DNA of 64,000 nt from Palaemon carinicauda (Eukaryota; Arthropoda; Malacostraca; Decapoda; Palaemonidae): assembly GCF_036898095.1 (NCBI RefSeq), contig NC_090735.1:1882888-1946887 (forward strand). The letters are read 5' to 3'. The position numbers were made by a program, and so were the translations under genes. A model generated the notes under the pieces. The model had not been told where the DNA came from. It saw nothing but the letters and a program-made list of their open reading frames with translations, and made no database searches. Positions 47,131 through 63,722 of the stretch are shown one piece after another. Each line of letters begins with the position of its first letter. Positions within the stretch are counted from its first letter, which is position 1.

Positions 47131-47714
47131 TGTCTGGTTGAGTCCTGGGGATTCGGCTGTTGCTGCCTCCCCCCTTGTATTGTCGTCAGGGGCGTGTCTC
47201 CTTCTACTGGTAGTACTCCCGTGTCGACGGACAGCTCTCCAGTTCATTTTAGAACAGTCAGGAGGCTTGCCTCCTTGGGCGGATAACTTTCCTTCCGAGG
47301 GAAGTTTTTTCCTGTCCAGGCTTGAGCTTTTCCTCTTTTGGGGGGTTCTTCTCTTGCCTTTTTTTCGTGCGACTATGCTCTTGGTGCTGAGCGGTCGCAC
47401 CTGCAGTTTCGCTCAAGGGGCTGGGCAACTGCAGGAGCTCCTCTTCGGAGGATTGCCCCTTTTAGGTCACTGGCTGACCAGTCTCTTCCACGAAGTGTTT
47501 CTCTTTCGTTCGCGAGAGAGTACACTCATAGAGACTCCTCTTCGGAGGTTTCTTCTGTTGCTGTTGCTGTTGGCCTCCCTCGCCGTAAGGCCCTCCGTCC
47601 GCCTCGTCGTAAGGGCCTCTCATCTCCCTATAAGGGTGCTTGAGGCGCCTTTTTGAATCTCCGTTTGCAGCCTACAACTTCTTTTTCTCGATCTTCCGTC
47701 TTGGTGCAGATGGA

Positions 47715-47825
47715 CAGCAGTATAATCTCGTCTTCCGACGGGCAACGGTCTTCCCGACGGACAACGGTCTTCCCGACGGACAGCGGTCTTCCGACGGACA
47801 TCAGTCTCCCGGCGGACAACGATCC
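47715..47825 (+). repeat. Short G/C-rich tandem repeat, about 20 bp unit
   Basis: About five copies of a GACGGACAACGGTCTTCC-like unit, imperfect. Confidence 0.75.
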
Positions 47826-48044
47826 CTTCGGGGCTAAGGGTTGCCCCCACGGGGGTTCTTCCCTTGCGTGTCAGGGTTTCCCTGCGCGCCCTTCTGTTCG
47901 TCAGCGCTTTCAAGATGATCTTCCCTGCGGTTCCTGTTACGTGCCCTGTGCGCCCACGTTCGCCCTCGCGATCTAGAACTTCGGTTCAGGTCGGGGTCAA
48001 GGACTCTTCTTCTTTGCACAGGCTTCCACGCGTAGCCTTCTGCT

Positions 48045-48150
48045 CGTCAGCGATCATCAGCTCGTCAGCGATCATCAGCTCGTCAGCGATCATCAGCTCG
48101 CCAGCGATCGTCAGCTCGTCAGCGATCATCAGCTCGCCAGCGATCTCCGG
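48045..48150 (+). repeat. 18-bp tandem repeat
   Basis: Unit CGTCAGCGATCATCAGCT, about six copies, some with a CGCCAGCGAT variant. The period is a multiple of three and reads RQRSSA. Confidence 0.93.
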
Positions 48151-48226
48151 ATCGCCCACGTGTGTTACAGCTGGCACGCCAACGTTCTCCAACACTTCTG
48201 AAGGAACATGGTTCGCCAGCTACTAG

Positions 48227-48600
48227 CTCAACTGCGGATGCTGATCGCCATCGCGCGACCCTCAACTGCAGATGCTGATCGCCATCGCGCGACCCTCAAC
48301 TGCCGATGCTGATCGCCATCGCGCGACCCTCAACTGCAGATGCTGATCGCCATCGCGCGACCCTCAACTGCGGATGCTGATCGCCATCGCGCGACCCTCA
48401 ACTGCGGATGCTGATCGCCATCGCGCGACCCTCAACTGCGGATGCTGATCGCCATCGCGCGACCCTCAACTGCGGATGCTGATCGCCATCGCGCGACCCT
48501 CAACTGCGGATGCTGATCGCCATCGCGCGACCCTCAACTGCGGATGCTGATCGCCATCGCGCGACCCTCAACTGCGGATGCTGATCGTTATCGCGCCATC
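48227..48600 (+). repeat. 34-bp tandem repeat, 11 units
   Basis: Units start with CTCAACTGCGGATGCTGATC at 48227 and then every 34 bp to 48567. The period is not a multiple of three, and each unit holds a TGA in one frame. Every reading frame therefore meets a stop within 102 bp, so the expansion itself destroys coding capacity. Confidence 0.96.
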
Positions 48601-49140
48601 GCACAACCCTGAACGATTGCCCGCTTACGCATGCTGCTCCTCATCGCACAACCCTGAACGATCGCCCTCTTGCGGATGCTGATCACCATCGCACCCTTTC
48701 ACGCGATCATTCACCTGCGCATGCTGCTCGCCATCGCACAACCCTGAACGATTGCCCGCTTACGCATGCTGCTCCTCATCGCACCACCCTGAACGATCGC
48801 CCTCTTGCGGATGCTGATCACCATCGCACCCTTTCACGCGATCATTCACCTGCGCATGCTGCTCGCCATCGCACAACCCTGAACGATTGCCCGCTTACGC
48901 ATGCTGCTCCTCATCGCACAACCCTGAACGATCGCCCTCTTGCGGATGCTGATCACCATCGCACCCTTTCACGCGATCATTCACCTGCGCATGCTGCTCG
49001 CCATCGCACAACCCTGCACGATTGCCCGCTTACGCATGCTGCTCCTCATCGCACAACCCTGAACGCTCGCCCTCTTGCGGATGCTGATCACCATCGCACC
49101 CTATCACGCGATCATTCACCTACACATGCTGCTCGCCATC
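48601..49140 (+). repeat. 135-bp tandem repeat, four units
   Basis: The marker GAACGATTGCCCGCTTACGC recurs at 48611, 48746 and 48881, with a GCACGATTGC variant at 49016. The period is 135 bp, or 45 codons. Each unit contains two related half-blocks, CATCGCACAACCCTGAACG and a TTTCACGCGATCATTCACC block. Confidence 0.96.
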
Positions 49141-49189
49141 GCTTACCACCAGCGATCTTCTTCACCTACGCGGCAGCACGATCCCTCGC

Positions 49190-49400
49190 CGTCACGCCCA
49201 TTCGCCTGCGCGCCCGCGCGATCGCTCGCCTGCGCGCCCGCGCGATCGCTCGCCTGCGCGCCCGCGCGATCGCTCGCCTGCGCGCCCGCGCGATCGCTCG
49301 CCTGCGCGCCCTCGCGATCGCTCGCCTGCGCGCCCTCGCGACCGCTCGCCTGCGCGCCCGCGCGACCATTCGCCTTTGCGCGACTGTTCGCCCTCGCGCG
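49190..49400 (+). repeat. 24-bp tandem repeat
   Basis: Unit TCGCCTGCGCGCCCGCGCGA followed by TCGC, about eight copies. It reads SPARPRDR in the likely gag frame. The period is a multiple of three. Confidence 0.95.
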
Positions 49401-50639
49401 ACCATAGTTCGCGGCGAATTCCACAGCCGGTGGTAGCAGCAGGGACGCGTGCTCCTAGGCGGCACTCGGGATCACCTCCATCCAAGCACAGGTTGGTAGT
49501 GCAGGACGAAGACAGGTCAGTACAGCATTCTTCCCACCTTCTTTTCAGGCAGGAACCGTCGTGTCCTCTCCAAAGGATCGCCCGATCCCTTTCACCTTAG
49601 CGAGGATTTCGGACTCTGTGTCCTTGGAGCAGCAGACATGGTTTGATCCGCTGGCACGGGCGTTAATGAGGTTTATGAAACCAGCACTCACCGGCCAGGG
49701 TAACAAACCAGCGGCTGTCTCTCCTACGCTGAAGAGAAAGAGAGGAGTGGACTTCGTGGTGACTTCCCCCAGGGCGAAGTTGGTTCCCAAGAGGTCGGTC
49801 TCGAGGGTCCCCTCTCCTGCACGAGTACTCTCTCCTTCTCCCGCCCTGGAAGGATTTTTGGCGGGGGGGCTTTCCGTTGAAGATTTCTCCATCGGACAAG
49901 GGGTGACTGCTTACCTCTTCCTCTGGGAGCTTACCAGGTTCTTTCCCTCCTCGGTTACGGCCCGAGGTTTGGTTCAAGGAAGCTACAGGAAGATCAAGGG
50001 TACTTTCCTCCTCTCGAGCTCAGGCACCTTGGCCTTTCGTCGTTAAGTATCTACTTGCGGACAAGCTCGATGTTGTACCATCTGGACGCGCTGACTGAAG
50101 GCTTCATTCGGGTGTCTCATCTGTGGAGGTCAACGACCTCAGACACCCTTCCATCCTTGAGAAGAGTTTTGTCTTTGCCCAAGGACAGAGACTTAGACGT
50201 CTGCTGTGCGGAGTAAATCGACTTCCGGTTTCACTCCTCCAAGGCGCTTTCTTCCAGACTCTGCAGGGCTCCAGCTCCCTTTTCTTTCAACCACGTCGGC
50301 CTAAGTTATCGGCTACGACAACTGGGACAAGGTGTCCAATTGCAGTTTCCTCCTGTCAGGAACAGATGGCTCGGGAGACTCCCCCGGGGGGGCATAGTCC
50401 TAAAAGGAGTTCACGAACTCTAGGATTGCAGGTTTTTTCGCTGGGAGGATGCTTAAGGTTACTCATCCGAATGACAGCTTCCCGATGCCCATTCCCGCAC
50501 AATCTCTGTGAGTAGCCAAGGATATCGCGCCTGCCGTCTCTGTCAGCGAATTCAGTGTCTCTGAACCTCTATGCCATAGCATCAGCAGAGTTGCCCGGTT
50601 GGGCAGAATGATCCATACCTTAGGCGAAGGTCTTCCTTA

Positions 50640-51187
50640 GGATCATCGACGGCTTCACCCCCGGCCCCCTCAGTCGATCCTTTCTTGTAAGGAAGGATCT
50701 GAGAGGGGATGTCCATAGTCGACCTCTCAGCCCTGATCAAGTTTGTCGAACAAACTTCGGCCAGCGTAGACCAGCAGAATCGATCAGACTGGTAACGAGG
50801 CGACAGGACTCCTTTAACCCTGGATCGGAAGGACGGGTACTTTCAGTTTCCATTCCATCCATCTTCCAGGGTGCTCGTCGAATTCAGCCTAAACTGCAAG
50901 TATTCCTGCTTATGATGCAGTGTGGCTATCCCGCCGTGGCATAGCAGGTTTGTTTCCCCAGAGAACTCTCCCTGCCTTCCTCTTGGCCGCTCAGGTGCAG
51001 ACTTCCGCCTCCTCTGCTGTTTGGAGGGCTGGTCAACTCCGGTAGGCTCGGGTTTCGACCTTCTTCAGCGCCGGGAAAAGCTTCCGAATGCTGACCATGA
51101 GTGTGGGCTCATGGTATTTTGCTTGGAGCCTTCTCTTCCTCTGCCTCAACATCTGGAGTATCTGGCCATGATATTGAGTCAACCGCC
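50640..51187 (+). pseudogene. Element C reverse transcriptase remnant
   Basis: Frame-shifted translation gives VDLSALIKFVEQTS near 50715-50755 (RT block with VDLS.LN.FV), LDRKDGYFQFPFHPSSRVLVEF near 50823-50890 (catalytic D..D/GYF..P.H), an LNCK segment, and LEYLAMIL near 51155-51175 (usual LEYLGM). A catalytic .LDD motif is not readable between 51030 and 51120. At least three frameshifts. It is interrupted after 51187 by 5S-like sequence. Confidence 0.72.
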
Positions 51188-51280
51188 TTACCACGTTGGA
51201 AACCCCGCTTCTCGTCCGTCCAGCGAGGTTAAGCAACGTCGGTACTTGGATGGGTGACCACCTGGGGACGCCAGATTCTG
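51188..51280 (+). pseudogene. 5S rRNA-derived sequence inside element C
   Basis: From TACCACGTTGGAAACCCCGC the sequence follows eukaryotic 5S rRNA: TTCTCGTCCG, then GAGGTTAAGCAACGTCGG (box A region), TACTTGGATGGGTGACC (intermediate element and box C) and ACCTGGGGACGCC. Compared with a typical 5S gene, about 10 bases are missing between CGTCGG and TACTTGG, and the first 20 or so bases are absent or unrecognisable. The internal promoter boxes for RNA polymerase III are largely preserved. It lies between RT and RNase H codons, so it is an insertion or capture, not part of the protein. It could also be the head of a 5S-derived SINE. Confidence 0.8.
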
Positions 51281-51284
51281 TTAC

Positions 51285-52490
51285 CACATCCTCCGAGCCT
51301 TCCTTTCGGTTCACCGTGGCAAGACTGAGGAGAGTCGCAGTACCTGTTCTCAGTCAAGCAGAGTTTTCAGCCCTACCTTGGAACGTTTCCTAGTTCTTCT
51401 TTCCTCATTGACCCGTTTATAGTCCGAACGGTCGCCTCAGGATAAGTTCCATGTGGGGCGATCCAAGTTCCGGTGGCTTCAGGCAATGTTTAACCGGACT
51501 CCCTGGCCCTATGGGACCAGCGGAACTATTAAACCTACAATGGGTGTTGACCTATGGAGCCTCTTGATGGTAGTGGATATTCTCGTCCTTTCCCCACATT
51601 CTTGATGCGGTTCTCGGACTCGTCAAAGGAAAGGGGGAGGGGCATGTTCCGGTCCAGGCCTATGGTCAAGACCTGAAGGATACCTCTCCATCATTCAGGC
51701 AGGCTTAAGGGCCTTAGTCTGGCCCCTCTTCAGATCCTACCGCTCCTGCCAAGTCGCCCCGTTGCGTGTCGACTTCATGCTAACCAGCAGGGGACGCATT
51801 TTCACACCTTCACATCTTGCAGTAGAGATATCGGGATGATTGAGATTCTCTCAATTCCACCATCGGCTCTCTCATTCCAGGCAGGGGAATGTTTCTCTCA
51901 GACTATCCGAGCAGAGCCTCATAGAGAGAGTGTACCTAGGGGTCTTTGACCTTGGGTAACCAGCAAGTGCTGGTTTGGGGGACCTGATCGCGACACCTTG
52001 GAACCTCAAGCTTCCGCTAGTTTTCCCCCCAGTCTCAGACCCCGAGACTCTGGCAAGATGCATTCCGGTGATGGTGGGACAACTTCGACGCCTGCATCTT
52101 CCCTCCTTTTTGTCTGCGGACAATGGGTCTCAACAAACCAGGTTGTCTGTCAACCTTTCAATGGGAGAGCTCCACTGGGACTATGTGCAGAACGGTTTCT
52201 GGACCCTCTGCTTCCCCTGACGGAACTCCCGGGAGAGCTTCTCCCACGGCGCAGACTACTCAAGCAACCACACTGCGACATCTCTCCCGAACCGGGGCGT
52301 CGCTTCGGCTTCATGCCTGGAGACACTACGCTTCCTCCTCTAGAAGAGACAACCCGCTACAGTCGCGGTACGGAGGTCGCGTCATCTGCGATAGTCATCC
52401 ACAGGGGTCTCCCAGGCAAAGTGAAGAGTCTAAGGTGGTTGGTGCCGTGGGAGATATACCTCTTCCCGTGAGGCCTCTTCTCCAGCAATA
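51285..52490 (+). pseudogene. Element C post-RT, RNase H and methyltransferase-like remnant
   Basis: After the 5S-like insert the RT C-terminal region resumes (FRFTVARLRR, VLSQAEFSALPW, then PNGRLR near 51425-51445). From 51540 to 52490 only short pieces are readable. The region occupies the RNase H and methyltransferase position of element A, but the four RNase H acids could not be placed with certainty. Several frames alternate. Treated as dead. Confidence 0.45.
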
Positions 52491-53420
52491 ACGGTCTTAT
52501 TGCCTTTCGGCGGGAGGAAACTCCTTTCCGCTCTTGGCAATGAAGCCTGTCGCTCAGCCTTTCCCTGACCTTCAGGCTTAAAGGAATAACTTTTTCCTGC
52601 CCGCTGGATCTATCCTCGCTCATGCGAAGCTACGATCGTCCCTGCCCTAGTCGGAGGAAGACCTCCAACTTGGAGCATGGCTCGGACTTTTAGTCCTTTA
52701 AGAGATCTTCTCAAGACCCTTTTACGACAGGCCTCGGATTGTATTCCGCCCTGGGTCTTCTGCTCACTCTGGCCACGGCCAGTGTGTAAGCAATCTTCTT
52801 GGTCTCTTACTACTCCCCCCCTTTCTAAGGAAGAGGGGAAGGCAACATTCAGGCTCGCTCCTGAGTTGTTGGCTAGACTCAGAATCTGTGGGTCCCGACC
52901 CTTCGGTCCGATTCATTCAAGATTTTGAGTCTCCATTCTGTGTCTGATGTCCCAAGACCTTCTCTTTCTTGCCAGTACAGGAATCGAGAGGTTAGCGCTG
53001 GGAACAGCTGCAGTTTGGCCTCAGTTGCAGCCGATTTGGGAACACAAGGAGGACATGGGGGGAGAGTCACCAGTATACCTCTTCAGCCCGGACTCAAGGA
53101 CATTCATCTCGACCTGTCTTCAGACCCTCCCCCGTCACGTCGCCCTACAGCACGATGTTGGATACATCGCAACGTCCCTCGCCTTCGAGTAATACTACTC
53201 TGTGACGCAGGTGCTACAAGCTGGAGTCTGGAAGCGTCTGATGACCTTCGCAGCCCGCTTCCTGCAGGGCGTGACCCACAGGAGTCTCGATACGTTTTCT
53301 ATCGCTCTGTGGTGGCTACACAACAGCTGGTCTAACCTCAGGCTCCTTTTTGGACAGGTAGCAGAAGGTTGAGGGCATTGTTATCAGGTTTTAGTCTGCA
53401 TGAACGAAAGAAGTATGTCT
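52490..53420 (+). pseudogene. Element C tyrosine recombinase remnant with altered catalytic residues
   Basis: The C-terminal part aligns by eye with A. QHDVGYIATSLAFE at about 53150-53190 corresponds to THEVRAVATSVAFK. YYSVTQVLQAGVWKRLMTFAARFLQGVTHRS at about 53193-53285, after a stop, corresponds to SLQSIMDATYW...ASFYLKDV. The box-B Arg is Gly here, and the expected nucleophile Tyr is Phe. In element F the same position reads HYL (Tyr). The N-terminal portion is not clearly readable. The frame contains stops. Confidence 0.6.
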
Positions 53421-53812
53421 GGCCCTTACTTCTTTCTTCATCATCCCCTCTACGGGGAAGCAGCATCCTGGTCTCTGCATAGCTGACCTCGAACCTCTGC
53501 AGGTAAACCATGCTTCCTTGTGTTCCGAGTATTGAGTCAATACTGTCGCGTCCCCCATACCCTGACGAGGTGGTATTGGGAACGTCTTAACCCAGAGTTC
53601 CTTCTGGAACTCCAGGTCAACTGCCTAAGACGGGTCACACTTCTTCCTTCACACACAAGCTTACGTAGGCCACATGGTTCCTTGCGGTGCAAGGAACTTG
53701 TGAGGTGCAGGGACTCCTTTTCTCGAGTGCGACTCACTCGGATTATGAGTCCCCGGGTAAAGCCAAAGCCAGTATGGCTGGGGACTTTCCACCCTTCCTA
53801 AGGGATAAGTCA

Positions 53813-53912
53813 CCCTTTGTAAATAGCGTGGTTTGTATTTCGGTTACGGAACAAATGACAAATTCGAAGATAATTTGTATTTTTCCTAACCATACAAACC
53901 TTAGCTATTTAC
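53813..53912 (+). repeat. Element C internal complementary region
   Basis: The first half (CTTTGTAAATAGCGTGGTTTG, TTCGGTTACGGAACAAATG) is the exact complement of 46224-46275. The second half (ATGACAAATTCGAAGATAAT, CCATACAAACCTTAGCTATT) is the complement of 54113-54168. They overlap in the single ATG at about 53853-53857. Confidence 0.95.
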
Positions 53913-53954
53913 ACATATTTGCCCGCCAGCCCTGTCCCCCAAGACAAGTCCTAC

Positions 53955-54168
53955 CTCTAAGTGAAAGTGAGTATTCACCTGTGTGTGAGGGGGAGGAGGG
54001 GTAGCTAGCTACCACTCCCCTACCCCCCCGCTAACTAGCGCGGGGGTAATACACCCTCGTTAAATTCTAATGGCTCGCCATTTCAGCTACGCTAAAAGTA
54101 ATAACCCTTTGTAAATAGCTAAGGTTTGTATGGTTAGGAAAAATACAAATTATCTTCGAATTTGTCAT
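53955..54168 (+). repeat. Element C right inverted terminal repeat
   Basis: Inverted copy of the left repeat, including CCCGCTAACTAGCGCGGG. The terminal extension from GCTAAGGTTTGTATGG to the CAT at 54168 pairs with the second half of the internal complementary region. Confidence 0.94.
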
Positions 54169-54479
54169 CTTTCACTCCACTTGGTACAGTATATATTACT
54201 GGATGCCTGTATCTAGGTATTTGTTCCTGCACACATACAAACCATTCGTCCTTTACTATAGGAGAACAGCAGTGAAGGCTGCAATACAGCAGTTAAAACT
54301 TTAAACAATGTATAAACAACTGTTAGGTAATTACCTGTTCAGTAGCGGAGAAGAAACCGCCTACCTCGCAGCTCACTGTTAACTTTAATTGGATTTCAGT
54401 CTTTCTGCTGGAAATTTGTCAGTATTTGCTTTTGTTTTGTTTGGAAAATTCTAAAAACTTTATCTTTTTCTTCCTGTGT

Positions 54480-55400
54480 ATGTCTATGCATTTGATGACT
54501 CATCATACTGGTATGTACTGGAGTGCCGCCCAAGACCTGCAGCACATTTATGTGTAGTTTACAGGTAGATCCTTATTGGTTGTGCCTTTCTTGCCAAGGA
54601 AATGTATGTTTGCAAGCCTCAACATGTAATGAATGTAGGAAGTGGCCACCCTAACAGTGGGTGTTGTTGGGTAACAGAAAGGTGGCGTCCAAAAGGAACT
54701 TTTTGCCTTTGGGGTCTTCCTTGAAGTCTGAGAAGTCCCAGCCTTCTCTTTTTCCCCTGGAACACTTCCCTCTGACTCTTTCCTGGCATCCTCCGAATGG
54801 CATTCAGGTAAGAGGGGTGGTTGGTTAATGCCCTGGCATCACCAGGATTGGGGAGACAATGTCACTCCTCCTAGTGGTTTGGCATTGTCTTCCTCCCTGG
54901 GTAACTTTCCTTCTTTTGCTTTTCTGAGGTTGGAAACCCTTTCCTTGCTGTGGTCCTATTTGGGAATTCCTGGTTCTCTGTGGGAGGATACACTTAACCA
55001 ATTCGTGGAGAAACATCGTATGCAGTGTACCACCCCGTGGATGTCTTCTCGTCATCAGGTCTCCGCTGCAACCGCCACCTTAGGGCTACTCTTGCCTGAG
55101 GACCCGGGTCATCTTGTCGGCTCCACTGTTGCTGCTCCTTCAGAACCTCTATTCTCTTTGAAATCTGTTTCCCGGTGTGATCCCACCCCTGTTGAGGGAG
55201 ATCCTACGGCGGTTCCAGCCAGACTTTATACTTCCAGACCTGCCGTTACTAGACTGTATAGATCTTCGACGCATGGGTCTTCAGTTTGCGGTCCCCTCGT
55301 GTTTTGCAAAGGGTCGCTTTCTCTAAGGGTCCAAGTATGTCATTTAGAGCGTTGAGTTTCTTCCTTCGACTTTGCACTCGCTTCGCACTCCTGCCTATCT
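54480..55400 (+). pseudogene. Element D gag-like remnant with cysteine array
   Basis: At 54583-54636 the frame reads CLSCQGNVCLQASTCNEC, a C-x2-C-x4-C-x5-C-x2-C array with exactly the spacing of the element A gag (Cys33-Cys50). The rest is S/P/L-rich and interrupted. A longer open piece runs at 54828-55355. Confidence 0.6.
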
Positions 55401-55844
55401 ACTCCTCACCTCGTGCTCCCACCTCTCCCTTAACTCTCGCTCCTCCTTCGCAAATAATTCCCGCTCCTGCCATGGCCACACTTCATCGTAGATACGCTAG
55501 ATGTCTGTTGCCTTTTTCAACTTCTCCTCACAGATCTTGCAGGCTCCCCAGATTGCCCCATCGGAGGAACTGTAACTCTTCCCTTTGGCGCTCCTTTAGA
55601 CGCTCTTCCTCGGCATCAAGTCGTCAATTGCCGTCACACTTCAGACACTCCTCACGCTCCAGGATATTGTCTCTGTCACGCTGCAGAGGATCTTCGCATT
55701 CACATTCCGACCAGCATTGTCTCTGGCGCTCAAGGTGATCTTCTCCCTCGCATTCTGGATTTTCTAATCCTTCACGCTATAGGTGTCTCTTACAGAATAT
55801 TTCACCCTCCCACTCCAGGAGGGTTTTGATCTCATGCTCAGACA

Positions 55845-56000
55845 ATGCTTCCCTCAACCTTAAGCCAAGTCTTTAGACATTCCTTACGAGGGAGACTGTG
55901 TTGTAACCGCACAACCTTCCAGGACATCTAAGTTTCATCGCTTTGGTTACAGCTCAGAGAAGTCCTGCTCATATACCGTCGATTGTACGAGCTGTTCTTC
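55845..56000 (+). pseudogene. Element D recombinase scrap
   Basis: The DNA CTCAACCTTAAGCCAAGTCT, continuing to TTTAGA, is identical to element F at 72-97 and codes STLSQVFR in the recombinase N-terminal core. The catalytic domain is deleted. Confidence 0.6.
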
Positions 56001-56301
56001 ACTCGTAACTCATGAGGTATAGGGATCAGAACGAATGGTTTGTATGGGTGCAAGAACAAATGACAATTTAAAAAGTTCTTTACTCAAACTGGCCGACCAT
56101 CACCAACCCCGACGTAAGTCCCAACTACAATTCAATTGAGGTTACAGTGAACTGCTGGTTAGGTGGTAGTCTCTGCTACCAGCCAGGTAATTACCTTCTG
56201 GTTTTAACTGCCATATTGCATCCTTCGCTGTTCTCCTCCTATTGTAAAGAACTGTGGTTTGTACTGTTATAAGAAATACAAATTATTAAAAAAATTGTCA
56301 T

Positions 56302-57233
56302 TTTAAATGGCTTAATAAAATAGTCCTGTAACAATTTTGAAATTATTTTAAGTGATTCTATAGTGAGAACCAGAGATTAGTTTGAGTAATTGCACTGTTT
56401 AAATCCATAGAGATTTAGCTTAATTGCAAGAAACTCGTCTTAAGAAACTTCATATTTATATTATCAGGTCAAATTTTGTTTACTCTAATTTTTATAGTTG
56501 GTGATGTTTATAATTTCTTTTGTTGTAGTTTTACTGTGTGCACTTTATTGAGGCAATTTTAATATCTTGCATTTTTCAAGTATTTGGAGTATTTCACAAG
56601 TCATCATGTGTACTTGATCTGCAAATTTTTCAATTACCGGTACTTCCTAAGTCATCATGTGTACTTGGTCTTCATGAGTAGTTTAATTTATATTAATTTG
56701 TTGTAAGTCTAATTCAATTTTCAGTGCTTATAATTTCCCAAGACAAGAGACTTTATTCATTATTTAGGTGAAAAATGACAATATCAGACATGCCTGTTTA
56801 CAACACTTGCAAGGGTTAGTGGTTTATAGTTCATACTTCATATTTGGAATTCAGTGATCTGGACTTAATTTTGGAAGTGATGATACACAGACTAGCGTTT
56901 ACCTTCGCATCAGTTGTGCTCAAGTGTGGGTTCTTTATGGTAAAAGAAACTGACGTATGAAATGATTGCATTTCATCAACGTTGTTAAGCTCTGTTCTGT
57001 AACCTTATGTTGGTGTGTATCATTTCATTGTATATGTTTATAGGATGATAATGTTAACAGTCACGATATTGGCCCATTTAGGACATATGGCAATCATAAA
57101 GAGTATTCATATGGTGAAAACTGATTAAACATTAGCTGGTAATATAACTATTTAAACATTTTTATAATAGTGCTGGTGATGTGTGTGTAATCAGATATTT
57201 TTTTTGTTTTTAAAGGTTTTCTTTTACTTTCAG
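56302..57233 (+). other. Intron end, no recognised element
   Basis: AT-rich sequence with a local duplication of TCATCATGTGTACTTG (56600 and 56652). It ends in the polypyrimidine tract and TTTCAG acceptor at 57233. Confidence 0.5.

Positions 57234-63722
<6,489 letters not shown>

Larger units (their letters stand above)
47130..50046 (+). pseudogene. Element C gag-like region, repeat-expanded and frameshifted
   Basis: No single frame spans it. Pieces are open at 47138-47656, 47653-47976, 47864-48226 and 49561-50046. The repeat units read as R/S/Q/P/H-rich peptides in one frame: RQRSSA units at 48045-48150, HRTTLND.PLADAD units at 48600-49140 and SPARPRDR units at 49190-49400. This recalls the S/P/R-rich middle of the A gag. 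The end part (from 49561: ISDSVSLEQQTWFDPL) looks like a more conserved gag C-terminal piece. No cysteine array was found. The position before the RT and the composition support a gag role; the gene is dead. Confidence 0.6.
46224..54168 (+). mobile_element. Element C: structurally complete DIRS element of a second clade, all genes broken
   Basis: The ends are defined by CAT at 46224-46226 (CATTTGTTCCGTAACC) and CAT at 54166-54168 (CGAATTTGTCAT). The internal complementary region at 53813-53912 reads ...GTTACGGAACAAATGACAAATTCG..., joining the complements of the two ends through one shared ATG. No target duplication is present. Inside are a gag-like region with four kinds of tandem repeat, RT remnants, a 5S-rRNA-like insertion, RNase H/methyltransferase-like remnants and a dead recombinase. 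At about 7.9 kb it is longer than A, mostly because of the repeats. Confidence 0.9.
54218..56301 (+). mobile_element. Element D: short deletion derivative of a C-clade DIRS element
   Basis: The left end, near 54218, reads TATTTGTTCCTGCACACATA. The right end, at 56301, reads AAAAAATTGTCAT. Inverted repeats are moderately diverged: GGAGAACAGCAGTGAAGG at 54262 versus CCTTCGCTGTTCTCC at 56222, and AGCAGTTAAAACTT at 54292 versus GGTTTTAACTGCC at 56198. The internal complementary junction ACAAATGACAATTT is at 56055-56069, but its right-end half is deleted relative to element F. At 2.1 kb it retains gag-like and recombinase scraps and no RT. It lies 50 bp from the right end of C. Confidence 0.78.

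Noticed and set aside
48227..48600. Regular 34-bp repeats reminiscent of a CRISPR array
   Set aside because: The repeats are contiguous without unique spacers, the context is a eukaryotic retroelement, and the neighbouring arrays have unrelated periods.
51188..51280. Functional 5S rRNA gene
   Set aside because: The start is missing, about 10 internal bases are deleted, and it sits inside a dead retroelement, so it is a derived pseudogene or SINE head.
26871..56301. LTR retrotransposons (Gypsy/BEL/Copia) as the identity of A-D
   Set aside because: The terminal repeats are inverted, an internal complementary region is present, a tyrosine recombinase replaces the integrase, and no target duplications are visible.
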